The notes: generated by a model from the letters alone, not told the origin. 64,000 bases of DNA from Haemophilus parainfluenzae (GCF_003252725.1 NZ_QEPO01000005.1:62001-126000); one strand, 5' to 3'; shown: positions 10,001-19,997, counted from the first letter of the stretch. A program made the numbers and translations.

Positions 10001-10725
10001 GCCGTTGAATTTACGACTGTAATCACGTTGTAAAGCTGTGAACCATTAATCGCATCGGTAGAAGTTGCGCTAATTAAGCCTGCTGAAACATATTGAACCT
10101 GTCTAGCAGAGGTACTATTACCGACCGCGAGAACAGACGTTCCACTCTCTTGACCATTATTACCAACTTCATTTCCATTAATTGTAATTGAAGTTAATGA
10201 ATTACGATTTCCAGTGACTGAACCTGCACCTAACGCGACATCATCAGTATTTTTTGCATTAGCACTAGCCCCTACTGCTACTGCAAAATTTGAGCTCGCT
10301 ACAGCATCTGAACCAACTGCAACTGATTTAGTACCTGTTGCTTTTGTAGCAATACCGTAAGCCGCGCTATTAGCCCCTGTTCCCTTAGAAAAACGGCCAT
10401 AAGCCACCCCCCCATGATCTGCGGAGGCTTGATGACCAATAGCAACAGAGCCAGTATCAGTTGCTGTACCACCGCCACCAGCAATCAAAAAGTTATTCGG
10501 TTGATAAGTGAAATTATTTAGAGGAGCCGAAATCGCATCTGCCTGTCCTGCAACACCCAATGTTGCCAATGCAACAGCACTTAATTTAAATAATTTACTG
10601 ACTCGACCTACAACTGTCGGCACTGAAATATCAGAAGATGATTTTACTTGCCCTTTTGCTAATTCGGACGTCACCACCAACGACTGAGTAGTACGATTCC
10701 AAATTACTTTAAAAATCTTATTCAT
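7033..10725 (-). CDS. trimeric autotransporter adhesin with Ser/Ala repeat stalk
   Basis: A 1230-residue type Vc secreted adhesin of the YadA/Hia kind. Order: extended signal peptide ([21 protein letters not shown], residues 1-40, then a hydrophobic segment with cleavage after ADA at 64); YadA-type head repeats ([18 protein letters not shown]) at about 90-175; neck INGSQLYNV at 226-234; a short coiled coil; a second long head at about 365-545; neck INGSQLYAV at 602-610; a Ser/Ala stalk with 24 units of 14 residues at 678-1013; a third short head; neck; and a YadA anchor of about 90 residues ending YQW, which forms one third of the outer-membrane barrel. The start has AAGGGAG upstream. A putative glycosyltransferase follows in the operon. 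Likely role: adhesion or autoaggregation. Confidence 0.93.
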   Translation of the reverse strand: MNKIFKVIWNRTTQSLVVTSELAKGQVKSSSDISVPTVVGRVSKLFKLSAVALATLGVAGQADAISAPLNNFTYQPNNFLIAGGGGTATDTGSVAIGHQASADHGGVAYGRFSKGTGANSAAYGIATKATGTKSVAVGSDAVASSNFAVAVGASANAKNTDDVALGAGSVTGNRNSLTSITINGNEVGNNGQESGTSVLAVGNSTSARQVQYVSAGLISATSTDAINGSQLYNVITVVNSTASTATLAQATADNAKTVADDAKTKAERADDAAAGAKGTANNALALATTANTTANNALELANQAANIYFHVNDGTEDIDRLPSEESLRTNGGSVRSSAGAQGIFSITAGMRATTTETAYNAIAMGNGASAASEDAVVVGSNSAARTGTVNATVLGANSVAEANSVNATVVGQFSAAGKDSVNATVVGSRSYVRPNTNDGTALGHYAGVDNSTTNGTSVGARTWVGENVKNGTALGVYNLVGNNTQNTIAVGVANNVKDGVKNNTIIGHGNTIASNGTTVLGNNLNIAAGLDEAVVLGNHSTTTGSHPIANVTEATVGNLTYSGFKGTVAGAGSFVSVGAVGDERKLINVAAGNISATSTEAINGSQLYAVTSQLDQTNETAKTAASSASNAVSLASTAASAATSAAEVVTSNLSKIESAASAAVSAASSANSSATAASTSASAADSSATAASSSASAADSSAKAASSSASAADSSATAASSSASAADSSATAASSSASAADSSATAASSSASAADSSATAASSSASAADSSAKAASSSASAADSSATAASSSASAADSSAKAASSSASAADSSATAASSSASAADSSATAASSSASAADSSATAASSSASAADSSATAASSSASAADSSATAASSSASAADSSATAASSSASAADSSATAASSSASAADSSATAASSSASAADSSATAASSSASAADSSATAASSSASAADSSATAASSSASAADSSATAASSSASAADSSATAASSSASAADSSATAASSSASAAKSSATAAESTAKRIEDSGLISKDGKTAFAADNTSKRNSAKAKGKDATAVGYGSNASGENGTALGNNSQASGKNSTAVGQGAKATAANSVALGQGSVANEANTVSVGSVGNERRITNVADPVRGTDAANKQYVDRSVGAVRSEMKKTDKKLRGGIAGATAAANIPQVTKPGGSMVGLGVGNYKGESAVAVGYSRASDNNKVIFKVSGAATTQGDYNVGAGVGYQW
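7687..8694 (-). repeat. 24 x 42-bp in-frame tandem repeat in the adhesin
   Basis: Exactly 1008 bp, 24 units of 42 bp, encoding [14 protein letters not shown] with few substitutions: T for the second S in unit 1, K for T in units 2, 7 and 9, and K for D in unit 24. Ala falls at positions alternately 4 and 3 residues apart (heptad a and d), with Ser, Thr and Asp outside. This predicts a tightly packed alanine coiled coil with a hydroxyl-rich surface. Units differ by synonymous changes, so copies are diverging, but slippage or recombination in 42-bp steps would keep the frame. Confidence 0.95.
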
Positions 10726-11128
10726 AAAAAAATGAAACTCCCTTGCATAAATTTAATAATATAAAACTATGAGCCTGCCTCAAAACACCCAAGCAGAGAC
10801 CAATCCCCATTATCTAACACACGCTTAATAAAATCTAGGCATTTTCAATATAATTTATGTAAATGTATGTAAATAAATTATCCTAAAAAAACAAACACAT
10901 ATTAATTTTGCTTTTATATCCAAATACTATAACAAAATCCCACTCTCTGCTTTAGCAATACCGACACCTGTTTGTTATGAAAAAACGTCATTAAAATTGA
11001 CCGCACTTTTATCTAAACAAGTGCGGTCATTCTTGAAATAATTCTAATTCACGTTCATAATGAACAAACATTCATATTTTATAGACTGAAGCTTTTTTAC
11101 TTCAGCATTTTCCGATAAGGCTCACATT
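10726..11128. promoter_or_regulatory. 403-bp divergent gap between adhesin and emrA
   Basis: AT-rich, no gene seen. On the minus strand a plausible sigma-70 promoter for the adhesin is TTGAGG (10778-10783), 16 bp, TATTAT (10756-10761). In the middle an inverted uptake-signal pair (10999-11008 and 11019-11028) could act as a terminator. Near emrA are palindromes described separately and a CTGAAG/CTTCAG hairpin at 11086-11105, just before the emrA ribosome-binding site. Confidence 0.5.
11053..11075. promoter_or_regulatory. overlapping palindromes upstream of emrAB, possible repressor site
   Basis: GTTCATAATGAAC (11053-11065) is a perfect 13-base palindrome. It overlaps ATGAACAAACATTCAT (11060-11075), whose ATGAA/TTCAT ends are also inverted. 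Such nested ATTCAT/ATGAAT palindromes are typical operators for TetR-type efflux repressors. No regulator gene is adjacent, so the cognate protein is unknown. Confidence 0.45.
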
Positions 11129-12298
11129 ATGTCCGATCAACAAACAGATACACAAAACTCTTCAAATAATAAATCTCAACAACGTAAAAAAGGGCTTTCC
11201 ATTTTTATTCTTTTGCTTCTTCTGATTGCAATCGGTTCTGCAGCTTATTGGTTTTTCTTTATTAAAGGCTTTGAAGAAACGGAAGATGCCTATGTCAGCG
11301 GCAATCAGGTGATGGTATCGGCACAAGTCGCGGGGAATATTTCGAAAATTAATGTCGATAATATGGATCCCGTACAAGCGGGCGATGTGTTATTAGAACT
11401 GGATGACACCAACGCCAAATTGAGTTTTGAGCAAGCTAAAAGCAATTTAGCCAATGCCGTTCGCCAAGTTTCTCAACTGAATTACACCGTAAAACAATTA
11501 AAATCTGCTGTTCGTGCGAATGAAATAACCCTTGCTCAAGCACAAGGAAACTTGAACCGTCGTGTGCAATTAGTCAAAGATGGGGCTATTGATAAAGAAT
11601 CGTTCCAACATGCAAAAGAAGCCGTTGAACTGGCAAAAGCGAACTTAATGACCTCACAAAACCAACTTGAGGCAAATCAAGCCTTATTGCTAGATGGTCC
11701 TTTAAGTGAACAGCCCCAAATTCAAAGTGCGGTCAGTAATTTAAAACAAGCTTGGTTAAATTTAGAACGTACGAAAATCCGTAGTCCAATTAAAGGCTAT
11801 GTGGCTCGTCGTAATGCGCAAGTAGGGCAAGCGGTTTCTGTTGGCGGGGCATTAATGGCAGTGGTGACTACCGATCAAATGTGGTTAGATGCCAACTTCA
11901 AAGAAACACAATTAACCCATATGCGAATTGGTCAACCGGTTAAAATTCACTTTGATCTCTACGGAAAAGATAAAACCTTTGATGGTAAAGTAGTCGGAAT
12001 TGAAATGGGGACAGGCAGCGCATTCTCATTATTACCCACTCAAAATGCGACCGGTAACTGGATCAAAGTGGTGCAGCGTGTGCCTGTGCGTATTCAATTA
12101 GATCCGCAACAGCTAGCTGAAAACCCATTACGTATCGGTCTTTCTGCCACCGTGAAAGTGGATGTGAGTGATAGCCAAGGTGAAACCTTGCGTGACCAAG
12201 CGCCAGCTACAACGCTTTATTCCACGAATGTGCTGCAATATGATGAAAGTGCGGTCAATAATTTGATCGAATCCATTATTCGCGACAATAGCTATTAG
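11129..12298 (+). CDS. emrA: multidrug efflux periplasmic adaptor EmrA
   Basis: Membrane-fusion protein of the HlyD/EmrA family, linking the inner-membrane pump EmrB to a TolC-type outer-membrane channel. The 389-residue protein has a short cytoplasmic N-terminus (Ser/Gln/Lys-rich), one transmembrane helix at about 25-45, then the family hallmark GFEETEDAYVSGNQVMVSAQVAG, the lipoyl half-motifs, a coiled-coil hairpin at about 95-200 and a beta-barrel domain (GYVARRNAQVGQAVSVGG, then WLDANFKETQL). emrB starts 8 bp after its stop. Two uptake signals (11725-11733, 12247-12255) lie inside the gene. No outer-membrane channel gene is in the window. Confidence 0.92.
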   Translation: MSDQQTDTQNSSNNKSQQRKKGLSIFILLLLLIAIGSAAYWFFFIKGFEETEDAYVSGNQVMVSAQVAGNISKINVDNMDPVQAGDVLLELDDTNAKLSFEQAKSNLANAVRQVSQLNYTVKQLKSAVRANEITLAQAQGNLNRRVQLVKDGAIDKESFQHAKEAVELAKANLMTSQNQLEANQALLLDGPLSEQPQIQSAVSNLKQAWLNLERTKIRSPIKGYVARRNAQVGQAVSVGGALMAVVTTDQMWLDANFKETQLTHMRIGQPVKIHFDLYGKDKTFDGKVVGIEMGTGSAFSLLPTQNATGNWIKVVQRVPVRIQLDPQQLAENPLRIGLSATVKVDVSDSQGETLRDQAPATTLYSTNVLQYDESAVNNLIESIIRDNSY

Positions 12299-12306
12299 GT
12301 TTCACG

Positions 12307-13833
12307 ATGTCGCAATCTCATTTTTCGCCGGTACAAGGCGGTGCACTGGTTATTCTCACGTTAGCGCTCTCGCTTGCGACTTTTATGCAGGTGTTGGATT
12401 CCACCATCGCTAACGTTGCTATTCCTACTATTGCTGGTGATTTAGGGGCATCGTCTAGCCAAGGGACATGGGTCATCACCTCGTTTGGTGTAGCCAATGC
12501 AATCTCAATTCCTATCACCGGTTGGCTGGCAAAACGTTTTGGTGAAGTGCGGTTATTTTTAATCTCAACCTTACTTTTCGTCCTTGCCTCTTGGCTTTGT
12601 GGCATTTCACACAGTTTGGAAATGTTGATTATTTGCCGTGTCATCCAAGGTGCAGTAGCCGGTCCAATCATTCCTCTTTCGCAAAGTTTATTACTCAATA
12701 ACTATCCGCCTAAAAAACGCGGCATGGCGCTGGCTTTTTGGTCAATGACCGTGGTGGTCGCTCCTATTTTTGGGCCCATTTTAGGTGGCTGGATCAGCGA
12801 TAACATTCATTGGGGTTGGATCTTTTTCATCAATGTTCCCATTGGATTGGCCGTCGTCTTAATGAGTTGGAAAATTCTAGGCGATAGAGAAAGCCAAATA
12901 TCTCATCAACCTATTGATACCGTTGGGCTTGTTTTATTAGTTCTTGGCGTAGGCTGCTTGCAATTAATGCTGGACCAAGGAAGAGAGCAAGATTGGTTTA
13001 ATTCAACGGAGATTATTGTTCTCACCGTGATTGCGGTTGTGTGTTTGATCGCGCTCACTATTTGGGAACTGACGGATGATAATCCCGTTGTAGATATTTC
13101 ACTTTTTAAATCACGCAACTTTAGCGTAGGCTGCCTTTCAACTAGTCTCGCTTTTTTAGTGTATTTGGGATCGGTTGTACTTATCCCTCTTCTACTCCAA
13201 CAAGTTTATGGCTACACCGCGACTTGGGCAGGGCTCGCAGCCGCCCCAGTGGGGTTATTCCCAATTTTACTTTCGCCAATCATCGGTAAATTAGGGCATA
13301 AAATTGATATGCGAATTTTAGTCACAATCAGCTTTATGGTTTATGCCCTGACCTTTTATTGGCGAGCCGTAACCTTTGAGCCTGGCATGACCTTTGCCGA
13401 TGTTGCTTTGCCACAATTTGTGCAAGGTTTAGCGGTTGCTTGCTTCTTTATGCCGCTGACCACCATCACACTTTCGGGTTTACCGCCCGAAAAAATGGCT
13501 TCGGCATCGAGCTTATTTAATTTCCTTCGAACCCTTGCCGGCTCAATAGGTACATCTCTCACGACATTTATGTGGTATAACCGCGAAGCCGTACATCACA
13601 CACAACTCACGGAAGTCATTAATCCATATAATCCGATTTCCCAACAATTCTTCCAAACTATGGCAAGTTTTGGTTTAAACGAACAACAAACAGCATCATA
13701 TCTTGCCAGACAAATCACTGCTCAGGGCTTTATTATTGGCGCTAATGAGATTTTCTGGTTATCGGCAATTACTTTCCTAGCATTATTCATTATCGTCTGG
13801 TTCGCCAAACCGCCTTTTGGAAATCGCCATTAA
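12307..13833 (+). CDS. emrB: multidrug efflux MFS transporter EmrB
   Basis: Proton-driven drug exporter of the DHA2 family, 14 transmembrane helices, 508 residues, the usual length. The family signatures are present: LDSTIANVAIPTIAGDLGASSSQGTWVITSF in helix 1 and loop, ITGWLAKRFGEVRLF, the antiporter motif GPILGGWISDN, and FFINVPIGL. It follows emrA by 8 bp, forming a two-gene operon that ends at the uptake-signal hairpin at 13849-13881. Substrates in E. coli are hydrophobic uncouplers and some antibiotics; here they are not known. Confidence 0.93.
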   Translation: MSQSHFSPVQGGALVILTLALSLATFMQVLDSTIANVAIPTIAGDLGASSSQGTWVITSFGVANAISIPITGWLAKRFGEVRLFLISTLLFVLASWLCGISHSLEMLIICRVIQGAVAGPIIPLSQSLLLNNYPPKKRGMALAFWSMTVVVAPIFGPILGGWISDNIHWGWIFFINVPIGLAVVLMSWKILGDRESQISHQPIDTVGLVLLVLGVGCLQLMLDQGREQDWFNSTEIIVLTVIAVVCLIALTIWELTDDNPVVDISLFKSRNFSVGCLSTSLAFLVYLGSVVLIPLLLQQVYGYTATWAGLAAAPVGLFPILLSPIIGKLGHKIDMRILVTISFMVYALTFYWRAVTFEPGMTFADVALPQFVQGLAVACFFMPLTTITLSGLPPEKMASASSLFNFLRTLAGSIGTSLTTFMWYNREAVHHTQLTEVINPYNPISQQFFQTMASFGLNEQQTASYLARQITAQGFIIGANEIFWLSAITFLALFIIVWFAKPPFGNRH

Positions 13834-13841
13834 AAAACCTC

Positions 13842-13880
13842 AAAAAATAACCGCACTTTGATGATGTTCAAAAGTGCGGT
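13842..13880. repeat. 39-bp direct repeat, copy 1 (uptake-signal hairpin)
   Basis: This 39-bp sequence recurs at 16468-16506 with a single base difference (G at 13866, C at 16492). Each copy holds an inverted uptake-signal pair (AACCGCACTTT at 13849-13859, AAAGTGCGGTT at 13871-13881), so it also acts as a terminator for emrAB and for the sugar-porter gene. The two copies bracket the two-gene sugar porter/hydrolase block. Confidence 0.9.
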
Positions 13881-13885
13881 TGGTT

Positions 13886-15289
13886 TTATTCATGTTTTAG
13901 GTTAAATGTCATCTCTTCTAGAGATTTATTTGCTGTTTCAGGAATGAAATATTTGACCATAAAGAAAGAGCCGATACAGCAAACACCATAGAATAAGTAG
14001 GTCGGAGCAAGTCCTAAATATTTTAGCATAGGAGGAAAAGTCCAAGTGACAATCACATTACCTATCCAATTTGCGCAAGTGGCAATACCTAATCCTGTTG
14101 TACGAATTCGATTAGGGAAAATTTCCCCCAGAATAACCCATAATGCAGGCCCCCAAGTACAGCAGAAAAAGATATAAAAAATATGTGCACTAATTAATGC
14201 ACTCCATGAAAGCACAGGTGACAATACGAGTGTTTCAGAAGACTGATCGGCACTCATAAAGATAAATCCTGTAACCCAAAGGGAAATTCCCATACCAATA
14301 GAACCGATCAGCAATAATTTGCGACGACCTAATTTATCAATATAAAGCATCCCTACAATCGTCATCAATACACCAATAATAGTTGTACCAATTGGAACGG
14401 CAAAAGATAAACCTTGTGAAAAACCCACGGCACTCCAAAGTGAAGAAGCATAATATAGAATAATATTAATACCTGTGAACTGAGCAACGAAAGCAAGACT
14501 AATCGCCAGCCAAACCACAGGGACAAATAAGGTTTTACTTGATAAAACATTCTTTATCGAAACCACATCATTTGGATCGCCCAAACTGATCTGAATTTCC
14601 TCTAACTTCAAATCTGGATTAGTTTCATTAGTATATTTCACTAATACATTTCTTGCCTCATTAAGTCTATTTTTACTGACTAAATAGCGTGGTGATTCTG
14701 GCAACTTAAGTGCCATAATACCGTATAGTACAGCTGGAAATACCTCAACTAATAACATCCAACGCCAAGCAAATAATCCCCCCCATAAAGGTGCATTAGG
14801 GGAATTATCGATATTAGCTAACACATAATTTGAAATAAAAGAAACGAGCAGACCAATTGCAATAGCTAATTGTTGTAAGCTACCTAAACGCCCACGTAAG
14901 TGAGCAGGAGAAACCTCGGCAATATATGCAGGAGCAATAACCGCTGCAATCCCTACACCCAGACCGCCAACTAAGCGCCAAAAGGAAAAATCCCATAAAT
15001 TAAACGCTAATGCAGAGCCTACAGCTGAAAGTGAAAACAATACAGAAGCAATAAGCATCACTTTCACTCGTCCAAATTTAATTGCTGCAATCCCTGCATA
15101 CCAAGCACCAATTGCTGAACCTATCAATACCGATGCTACGGCAAAACCTAATTCACCCGCCGTTAAGCCAAAACCGAATTCTGGGCTTTTGATTGACTCA
15201 ACCGTACCACTTATCACCGCCGTGTCAAAACCAAATAAAAAGCCTCCTAATGCAGCAATGACAGAAATATAAATAACTGCACTTTTCAT
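13886..15289 (-). CDS. MFS sugar porter (sugar:H+ symporter)
   Basis: A 467-residue, 12-helix transporter of the sugar-porter family (relatives: XylE, AraE, GalP). Visible signatures: GFDTAVISGTVESI in helix 1, RGRLGSLQQLAIAIG in the middle, PESPRYLV at the end of the first half, QFTGINIILYYAS as the sugar-binding helix 7, GRRKLLLIGS, and PETANKSLEEM at the end. The frame extends ten codons upstream, but the ATG at 15289 has a strong AAGGAGTTTAAG site and was chosen. The hydrolase gene ends one base upstream, so the two form an operon. The sugar cannot be read from sequence. The xylose ABC system elsewhere makes xylose less likely as its only substrate. Confidence 0.85.
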   Translation of the reverse strand: MKSAVIYISVIAALGGFLFGFDTAVISGTVESIKSPEFGFGLTAGELGFAVASVLIGSAIGAWYAGIAAIKFGRVKVMLIASVLFSLSAVGSALAFNLWDFSFWRLVGGLGVGIAAVIAPAYIAEVSPAHLRGRLGSLQQLAIAIGLLVSFISNYVLANIDNSPNAPLWGGLFAWRWMLLVEVFPAVLYGIMALKLPESPRYLVSKNRLNEARNVLVKYTNETNPDLKLEEIQISLGDPNDVVSIKNVLSSKTLFVPVVWLAISLAFVAQFTGINIILYYASSLWSAVGFSQGLSFAVPIGTTIIGVLMTIVGMLYIDKLGRRKLLLIGSIGMGISLWVTGFIFMSADQSSETLVLSPVLSWSALISAHIFYIFFCCTWGPALWVILGEIFPNRIRTTGLGIATCANWIGNVIVTWTFPPMLKYLGLAPTYLFYGVCCIGSFFMVKYFIPETANKSLEEMTFNLKHE

Positions 15290-15290
15290 C

Positions 15291-16400
15291 TTAAACTCCT
15301 TGTTTTCCCAACCATTCAAAAATGGAATTTTGTCCTGATGTTAATTGGTTGTCATAAAGAGGTAAAAAAACACAATGTGGATCGATAACTTTTCCCTCTA
15401 TGACAACCTTTTCATAAAGTGTAAACATTGCTTGCGTATCTTTTTCATTGTAGATTTGTTCGAGAAGATTGAGGCTATTTTCAATCGGCACGACTTCATC
15501 TAAAGTACTATGAATAAGCCATATTTTTTTATTCTTTAAATGATGCAATTTTTCTAGAGCAGGAAGTTTCGCAGGGCAAGCAATTAAAGCTGCAGCAAAT
15601 AAATCTGGAGCATCAGAAAAAAGTCGTAATCCTTGGTATCCGCCCATTGAACCACCTACGATATAAATACGTTTAGGATCAATATCTTTATACTTAATCA
15701 AACTATCTTGAATTAAAGCTAATAAATCATCGGTGTAATCTCGTTTACCATAATAATATTGACCATTTAATAGAAACTTATCCACCCAGAAACTAGGGCA
15801 TTGAGGAGCAAGAATATAAGGATAATCTAGCATCTCTTGGTGTAATTGGTTTGCGAAAGTCACAGCCATTTTATCGGCGAGAATATTACTCTGATTATTT
15901 CCCCCTTCACCTGCACCGTGCAAACAAATAATTAATGGATGTAATTGAAAAGAAAACTTAGGCTGGTAGAAACTGCAAGTAAGATCTTGATAAGTAAAAT
16001 GAGTGAAACCTTGAGTATCAAGACAAAGGATCGGCAAAATATTACATTGAGAGGCTGAAATATGAAGTGCTTGGTCAAATTCAATTTTTAGCTGTAATTC
16101 TGGCCGCACTTGAGTAAATCGCTCAATATCAAAATATAACAATTTAGTAGCGAGACAATGTGCATCTGGTTGAATCAATAAGATAAAATTGCTCTCATTA
16201 TTTTGATGGCAAGCATTTAAATCAAGTTTTACCCATTCATTTTGAGTATTTAAACTCTTCACCCAAACAGAAACTTGAGATAATGAAAACGCCGAGATGG
16301 GCTGCGAAAAAGACAGCTCAATATGAGAAATCTGAGCACCTAAAACATTCACTTTTGCAATAGGTTGGCATTGACAACTAACTGGGTGAGAACATTCCAT
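15291..16400 (-). CDS. alpha/beta-hydrolase (esterase/peptidase-like), sugar-porter partner
   Basis: A 369-residue protein with an N-terminal beta-rich domain (1 to about 140) and a C-terminal alpha/beta-hydrolase domain. Catalytic elements: oxyanion motif HGAGEGG at 161-167, nucleophile elbow GGSMGGYQG with S251, an acid in HSTLDEVVP and a likely His in DPHCVFLP. The layout resembles prolyl-oligopeptidase-like and carbohydrate esterases. No signal peptide is visible; the N-terminus has four Cys/His-rich positions (MECSHPVSCQCQP), which is odd. It is the first gene of an operon with the sugar porter, suggesting it deacylates or processes an imported or surface glycoside. That function is inference. 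Confidence 0.7.
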   Translation of the reverse strand: MECSHPVSCQCQPIAKVNVLGAQISHIELSFSQPISAFSLSQVSVWVKSLNTQNEWVKLDLNACHQNNESNFILLIQPDAHCLATKLLYFDIERFTQVRPELQLKIEFDQALHISASQCNILPILCLDTQGFTHFTYQDLTCSFYQPKFSFQLHPLIICLHGAGEGGNNQSNILADKMAVTFANQLHQEMLDYPYILAPQCPSFWVDKFLLNGQYYYGKRDYTDDLLALIQDSLIKYKDIDPKRIYIVGGSMGGYQGLRLFSDAPDLFAAALIACPAKLPALEKLHHLKNKKIWLIHSTLDEVVPIENSLNLLEQIYNEKDTQAMFTLYEKVVIEGKVIDPHCVFLPLYDNQLTSGQNSIFEWLGKQGV

Positions 16401-16467
16401 ATTATCCCCCTTTGTTTATATGCTGAAGATAATATCAATCTGTTCATTAACCTTCAATGGTCTCGTT

Positions 16468-16506
16468 AAAAAATAACCGCACTTTGATGATCTTCAAAAG
16501 TGCGGT
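16468..16506. repeat. 39-bp direct repeat, copy 2 (uptake-signal hairpin)
   Basis: Second copy of the 39-bp element at 13842-13880, 38 of 39 identical. ACCGCACTTT at 16476-16485 pairs with AAAGTGCGGT at 16497-16506. It follows the end of uvrA on the minus strand and probably terminates it. Confidence 0.9.
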
Positions 16507-16514
16507 CGTTTTTT

Positions 16515-19346
16515 CTAGCCTTTTGCTAAGATGTCTTTTAGGAATCTCGCGGTGTGAGAACCTTTCACCTTGGCAACTTCTTCCGGTGTGCCTGTCGCGA
16601 TGATTTGACCACCGCCACTGCCCCCTTCTGGACCAAGATCAACAATCCAGTCTGCGGTTTTGATCACATCTAAGTTGTGTTCGATCACCACGATAGTATT
16701 GCCTTGATCGCGTAAGCGATGTAACACGTCGAGAAGTTGTTTAATATCAGCGAAATGTAAGCCAGTTGTCGGTTCATCCAAAATATAAAGAGTTTTACCT
16801 GTATCGCGTTTTGAAAGCTCTGTCGCTAACTTAACGCGTTGTGCCTCACCACCTGAAAGCGTGGTAGAAGACTGACCTAAACGAATATAAGACAAGCCGA
16901 CATCCATTAGGGTTTGCAATTTACGTGCAATCATTGGGATCGCATCAAAAAACTCACGGGCTTCTTCCACCGTCATATCTAATACTTGGTGAATAGTTTT
17001 GCCTTTGTATCGGATCTCCAAGGTTTCACGGTTATAGCGTTTACCTTTACATTGATCACAAGGTACATACACATCCGGCAAGAAGTGCATTTCAACTTTC
17101 AGCACACCATCACCTTGGCATGCTTCACAACGTCCACCGCGCACGTTAAAGCTAAAACGTCCTGGGTTATAACCACGCGCACGCGCTTCTGGCACGCCCG
17201 CAAATAATTCACGAATTGGGGTAAATAATCCCGTGTAAGTCGCTGGATTAGAACGAGGTGTACGACCGATCGGGCTTTGGTTAATATCGATCACTTTATC
17301 GAAATATTCCAAGCCCTCAATGGATTTATAAGGCGCAAAATCCGTTTTCTCCGCACGATTTAAAGCATTTTGAGCCAGTGGGAATAAGGTATCATTAATT
17401 AACGTTGATTTGCCTGAACCTGATACCCCCGTGATACAAGTAAATAAGCCCACTGGAATTTCTAAATTCACGCCTTTTAGATTATTCCCTGTCGCGCCTT
17501 TTAATTTTAAAAGCTTGCTTTTATCAAGTGCGGTTCGTTTTTTCGGAATTTCGATTTTTTCTTCACCCGATAAGAACTTACCTGTAATCGAATTTGGATT
17601 TGCCATAATCTCTTTGGCTGTCCCTTGTGCAATCACTTGGCCGCCGTGTACACCCGCACCTGGGCCAATATCAATAATATGATCGGCTTCTCGAATAGCA
17701 TCTTCATCATGTTCCACCACAATTACGGTGTTACCCAAATTACGCAAGTGAATCAGCGTATTTAACAGACGCTCATTATCACGTTGATGTAAACCGATAG
17801 AAGGCTCATCCAACACATACATGACACCCACTAAGCCCGCACCAATCTGACTCGCAAGACGAATACGTTGTGCTTCACCGCCCGAAAGGGTCTCGGCTGA
17901 GCGAGAGAGGGAAAGATAATTCAACCCAACATTCACTAAAAACTCTAACCGCTCTTTGATCTCTTTCAGGATTTTTTCCGCAATTTGTGCTTTTTGACCG
18001 GTTAAAGTAAGCCCTTGGAAAAACTCAAGGGTTTCACCAATGCTTTTCTCTGAAATTTGTGGCAAGTTAATGTTGCCAATATACACGTTGCGAGCTTCAG
18101 GACGAAGACGTGAACCACCACAATCTGCACAAGGGCGGTTACTGATGTTTTTCGCCAATTCTTCACGCACAGACATGGATTCCGTTTCTTTATAACGGCG
18201 TGCCATGTTATTCAAAATCCCTTCAAAAGGATGCTTGCGGATCACTACATCGCCACGATCGTTCATATACTGGAATTCAATTTCTTCCTTGCCTGAACCG
18301 TGCATCACAATATCTTTAATTTTTTGTGGCAAATCTTCGTATGGCGTTTCAATATCAAATTTATAATGTTTCGCTAACGAGGTAAGCATTTGATAGTAAT
18401 AGAAATTGCGACGATCCCAACCTTTTACCGCACCGCCTGCAAGAGAAATACTTTCATTTTGTACCACACGGCTTTCATCGAAGAACTGCTGAACACCTAA
18501 GCCATCACAAGTCGGACACGCCCCTGCCGGGTTATTAAATGAGAATAAGCGGGGCTCTAATTCCGGTACAGAATAACCACAATGCGGACAAGCAAAGTTT
18601 GCTGAGAAAACCAATTCTTCAGCCTTAGGATTATCCATATCCGCCACAACCGCTGTACCACCAGAAAGCTCCAAAGCCGTTTCAAAAGATTCTGCCAAAC
18701 GTGTAGCTAAATCTGACCGCACTTTAAAGCGATCCACCACCACTTCAATGGTATGTTTTTTCTGTAAAGCAAGTTCTGGCGGATCAGATAAATCACAGAT
18801 TTCACCATCAATTCTTGCGCGAATATAACCTTGTGCCGCCAGGCTGTCTAACAGCTTAACGTGCTCACCTTTACGATTTTTCACCACGGGCGCAAGCAAC
18901 ATCATTTTGCTTTCTTCTGGCAGACTTAAAACTTTATCCACCATTTGGCTGATGGTTTGTGCCGTTAATGGCACATCATGATCAGGACAACGTGGTTCTC
19001 CTACGCGAGCAAACAGCAAACGCAGATAATCGTAAATTTCTGTGATCGTGCCCACAGTTGAACGCGGGTTATGAGAAGTGGATTTTTGCTCAATAGAAAT
19101 CGCCGGCGACAAGCCCTCAATAGAATCCACATCTGGTTTTTCCATCAAAGAAAGGAACTGACGCGCATAGGCAGAGAGCGATTCTACATAACGGCGCTGC
19201 CCTTCCGCATAAAGCGTATCAAATGCTAAAGAAGATTTGCCCGAACCGGACAAGCCTGTAATCACAATTAATTTATCGCGCGGAATGGTTAAATTGATAT
19301 TTTTGAGGTTGTGGGTTCTAGCCCCACGAATGTCGATAGTATCCAT
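16515..19346 (-). CDS. uvrA: excinuclease ABC subunit A
   Basis: DNA damage-recognition ATPase of nucleotide-excision repair; the dimer loads UvrB at lesions. At 943 residues it has full length. Two ABC ATPase modules are seen: Walker [10 protein letters not shown] near residue 31 and GVSGSGKST near 640, signature motifs LSGGEAQR twice, and Walker [10 protein letters not shown] and LDEPTTGLH. The zinc-finger Cys pairs are present (CPHCGY...[14 protein letters not shown]...CDQCKGKR). It is divergent from ssb across 162 bp with a LexA-like box, the arrangement known in E. coli, so SOS control is likely. Confidence 0.97.
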   Translation of the reverse strand: MDTIDIRGARTHNLKNINLTIPRDKLIVITGLSGSGKSSLAFDTLYAEGQRRYVESLSAYARQFLSLMEKPDVDSIEGLSPAISIEQKSTSHNPRSTVGTITEIYDYLRLLFARVGEPRCPDHDVPLTAQTISQMVDKVLSLPEESKMMLLAPVVKNRKGEHVKLLDSLAAQGYIRARIDGEICDLSDPPELALQKKHTIEVVVDRFKVRSDLATRLAESFETALELSGGTAVVADMDNPKAEELVFSANFACPHCGYSVPELEPRLFSFNNPAGACPTCDGLGVQQFFDESRVVQNESISLAGGAVKGWDRRNFYYYQMLTSLAKHYKFDIETPYEDLPQKIKDIVMHGSGKEEIEFQYMNDRGDVVIRKHPFEGILNNMARRYKETESMSVREELAKNISNRPCADCGGSRLRPEARNVYIGNINLPQISEKSIGETLEFFQGLTLTGQKAQIAEKILKEIKERLEFLVNVGLNYLSLSRSAETLSGGEAQRIRLASQIGAGLVGVMYVLDEPSIGLHQRDNERLLNTLIHLRNLGNTVIVVEHDEDAIREADHIIDIGPGAGVHGGQVIAQGTAKEIMANPNSITGKFLSGEEKIEIPKKRTALDKSKLLKLKGATGNNLKGVNLEIPVGLFTCITGVSGSGKSTLINDTLFPLAQNALNRAEKTDFAPYKSIEGLEYFDKVIDINQSPIGRTPRSNPATYTGLFTPIRELFAGVPEARARGYNPGRFSFNVRGGRCEACQGDGVLKVEMHFLPDVYVPCDQCKGKRYNRETLEIRYKGKTIHQVLDMTVEEAREFFDAIPMIARKLQTLMDVGLSYIRLGQSSTTLSGGEAQRVKLATELSKRDTGKTLYILDEPTTGLHFADIKQLLDVLHRLRDQGNTIVVIEHNLDVIKTADWIVDLGPEGGSGGGQIIATGTPEEVAKVKGSHTARFLKDILAKG

Positions 19347-19411
19347 AAAAAAAGCGATTGCCTTAAGAAAATAAATTCAAAAATTGCGACCATTATCGCA
19401 TATTTCAATAT

Positions 19412-19427
19412 CTGTGCAAATATCCAG
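19412..19427. promoter_or_regulatory. LexA (SOS) box candidate between uvrA and ssb
   Basis: CTGTGCAAATATCCAG matches the gamma-proteobacterial SOS box CTGT-N8-ACAG except for the first base of the right half (C for A). It sits between divergent uvrA and ssb, where E. coli also has a LexA site. Context supports it more than sequence alone. Confidence 0.55.
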
Positions 19428-19508
19428 TTAATTTTTATGGATCTTTTGTTTCTTTTAAGGCAAAATAACCAAAATTTTTCACCTTATTTCTAAAATATAG
19501 AGGATTCT

Positions 19509-19976
19509 ATGGCAGGTATTAATAAAGTAATCATCGTGGGTAATTTAGGTAACGATCCTGAAATCCGTACGATGCCAAATGGCGAAGCGGTAGCGAATAT
19601 CAGCGTGGCAACAAGTGAAAGCTGGACAGATAAAAACACAGGCGAACGTCGTGAAGTGACCGAATGGCACCGTATCGTGTTATATCGTCGTTTAGCAGAA
19701 ATTGCGGGGCAATATTTACGCAAAGGTTCACAAGTTTATGTTGAAGGTCGTTTAAAAACCCGTAAATGGCAAGATAACAACGGCCAAGATCGTTACACCA
19801 CTGAAATCCAAGGTGATAACTTACAAATGTTAGGTGGTCGTAATCAAGAGATGGGCGGCTTTGCACCCGCACAATCAGCACCGCAACCAAGCTATCAATC
19901 TCATCCGGCACAATCTGCGCCAGCACCACAAGCTGAGCCGCCAATGGACGCATTTGATGATAACATTCCATTCTAA
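19509..19976 (+). CDS. ssb: single-stranded DNA-binding protein
   Basis: Tetrameric SSB that coats single-stranded DNA in replication, recombination, repair and transformation. 155 residues: OB-fold at 1-110 ([50 protein letters not shown]), a Gln/Pro/Ala-rich linker, and the conserved acidic tip DDNIPF that recruits partner proteins. TAGAGGATTCT gives the ribosome-binding site. It is divergent from uvrA and ends at the hairpin at 19998-20033. Confidence 0.97.
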   Translation: MAGINKVIIVGNLGNDPEIRTMPNGEAVANISVATSESWTDKNTGERREVTEWHRIVLYRRLAEIAGQYLRKGSQVYVEGRLKTRKWQDNNGQDRYTTEIQGDNLQMLGGRNQEMGGFAPAQSAPQPSYQSHPAQSAPAPQAEPPMDAFDDNIPF

Positions 19977-19997
19977 GTTACATATAATTTAAAAAAC

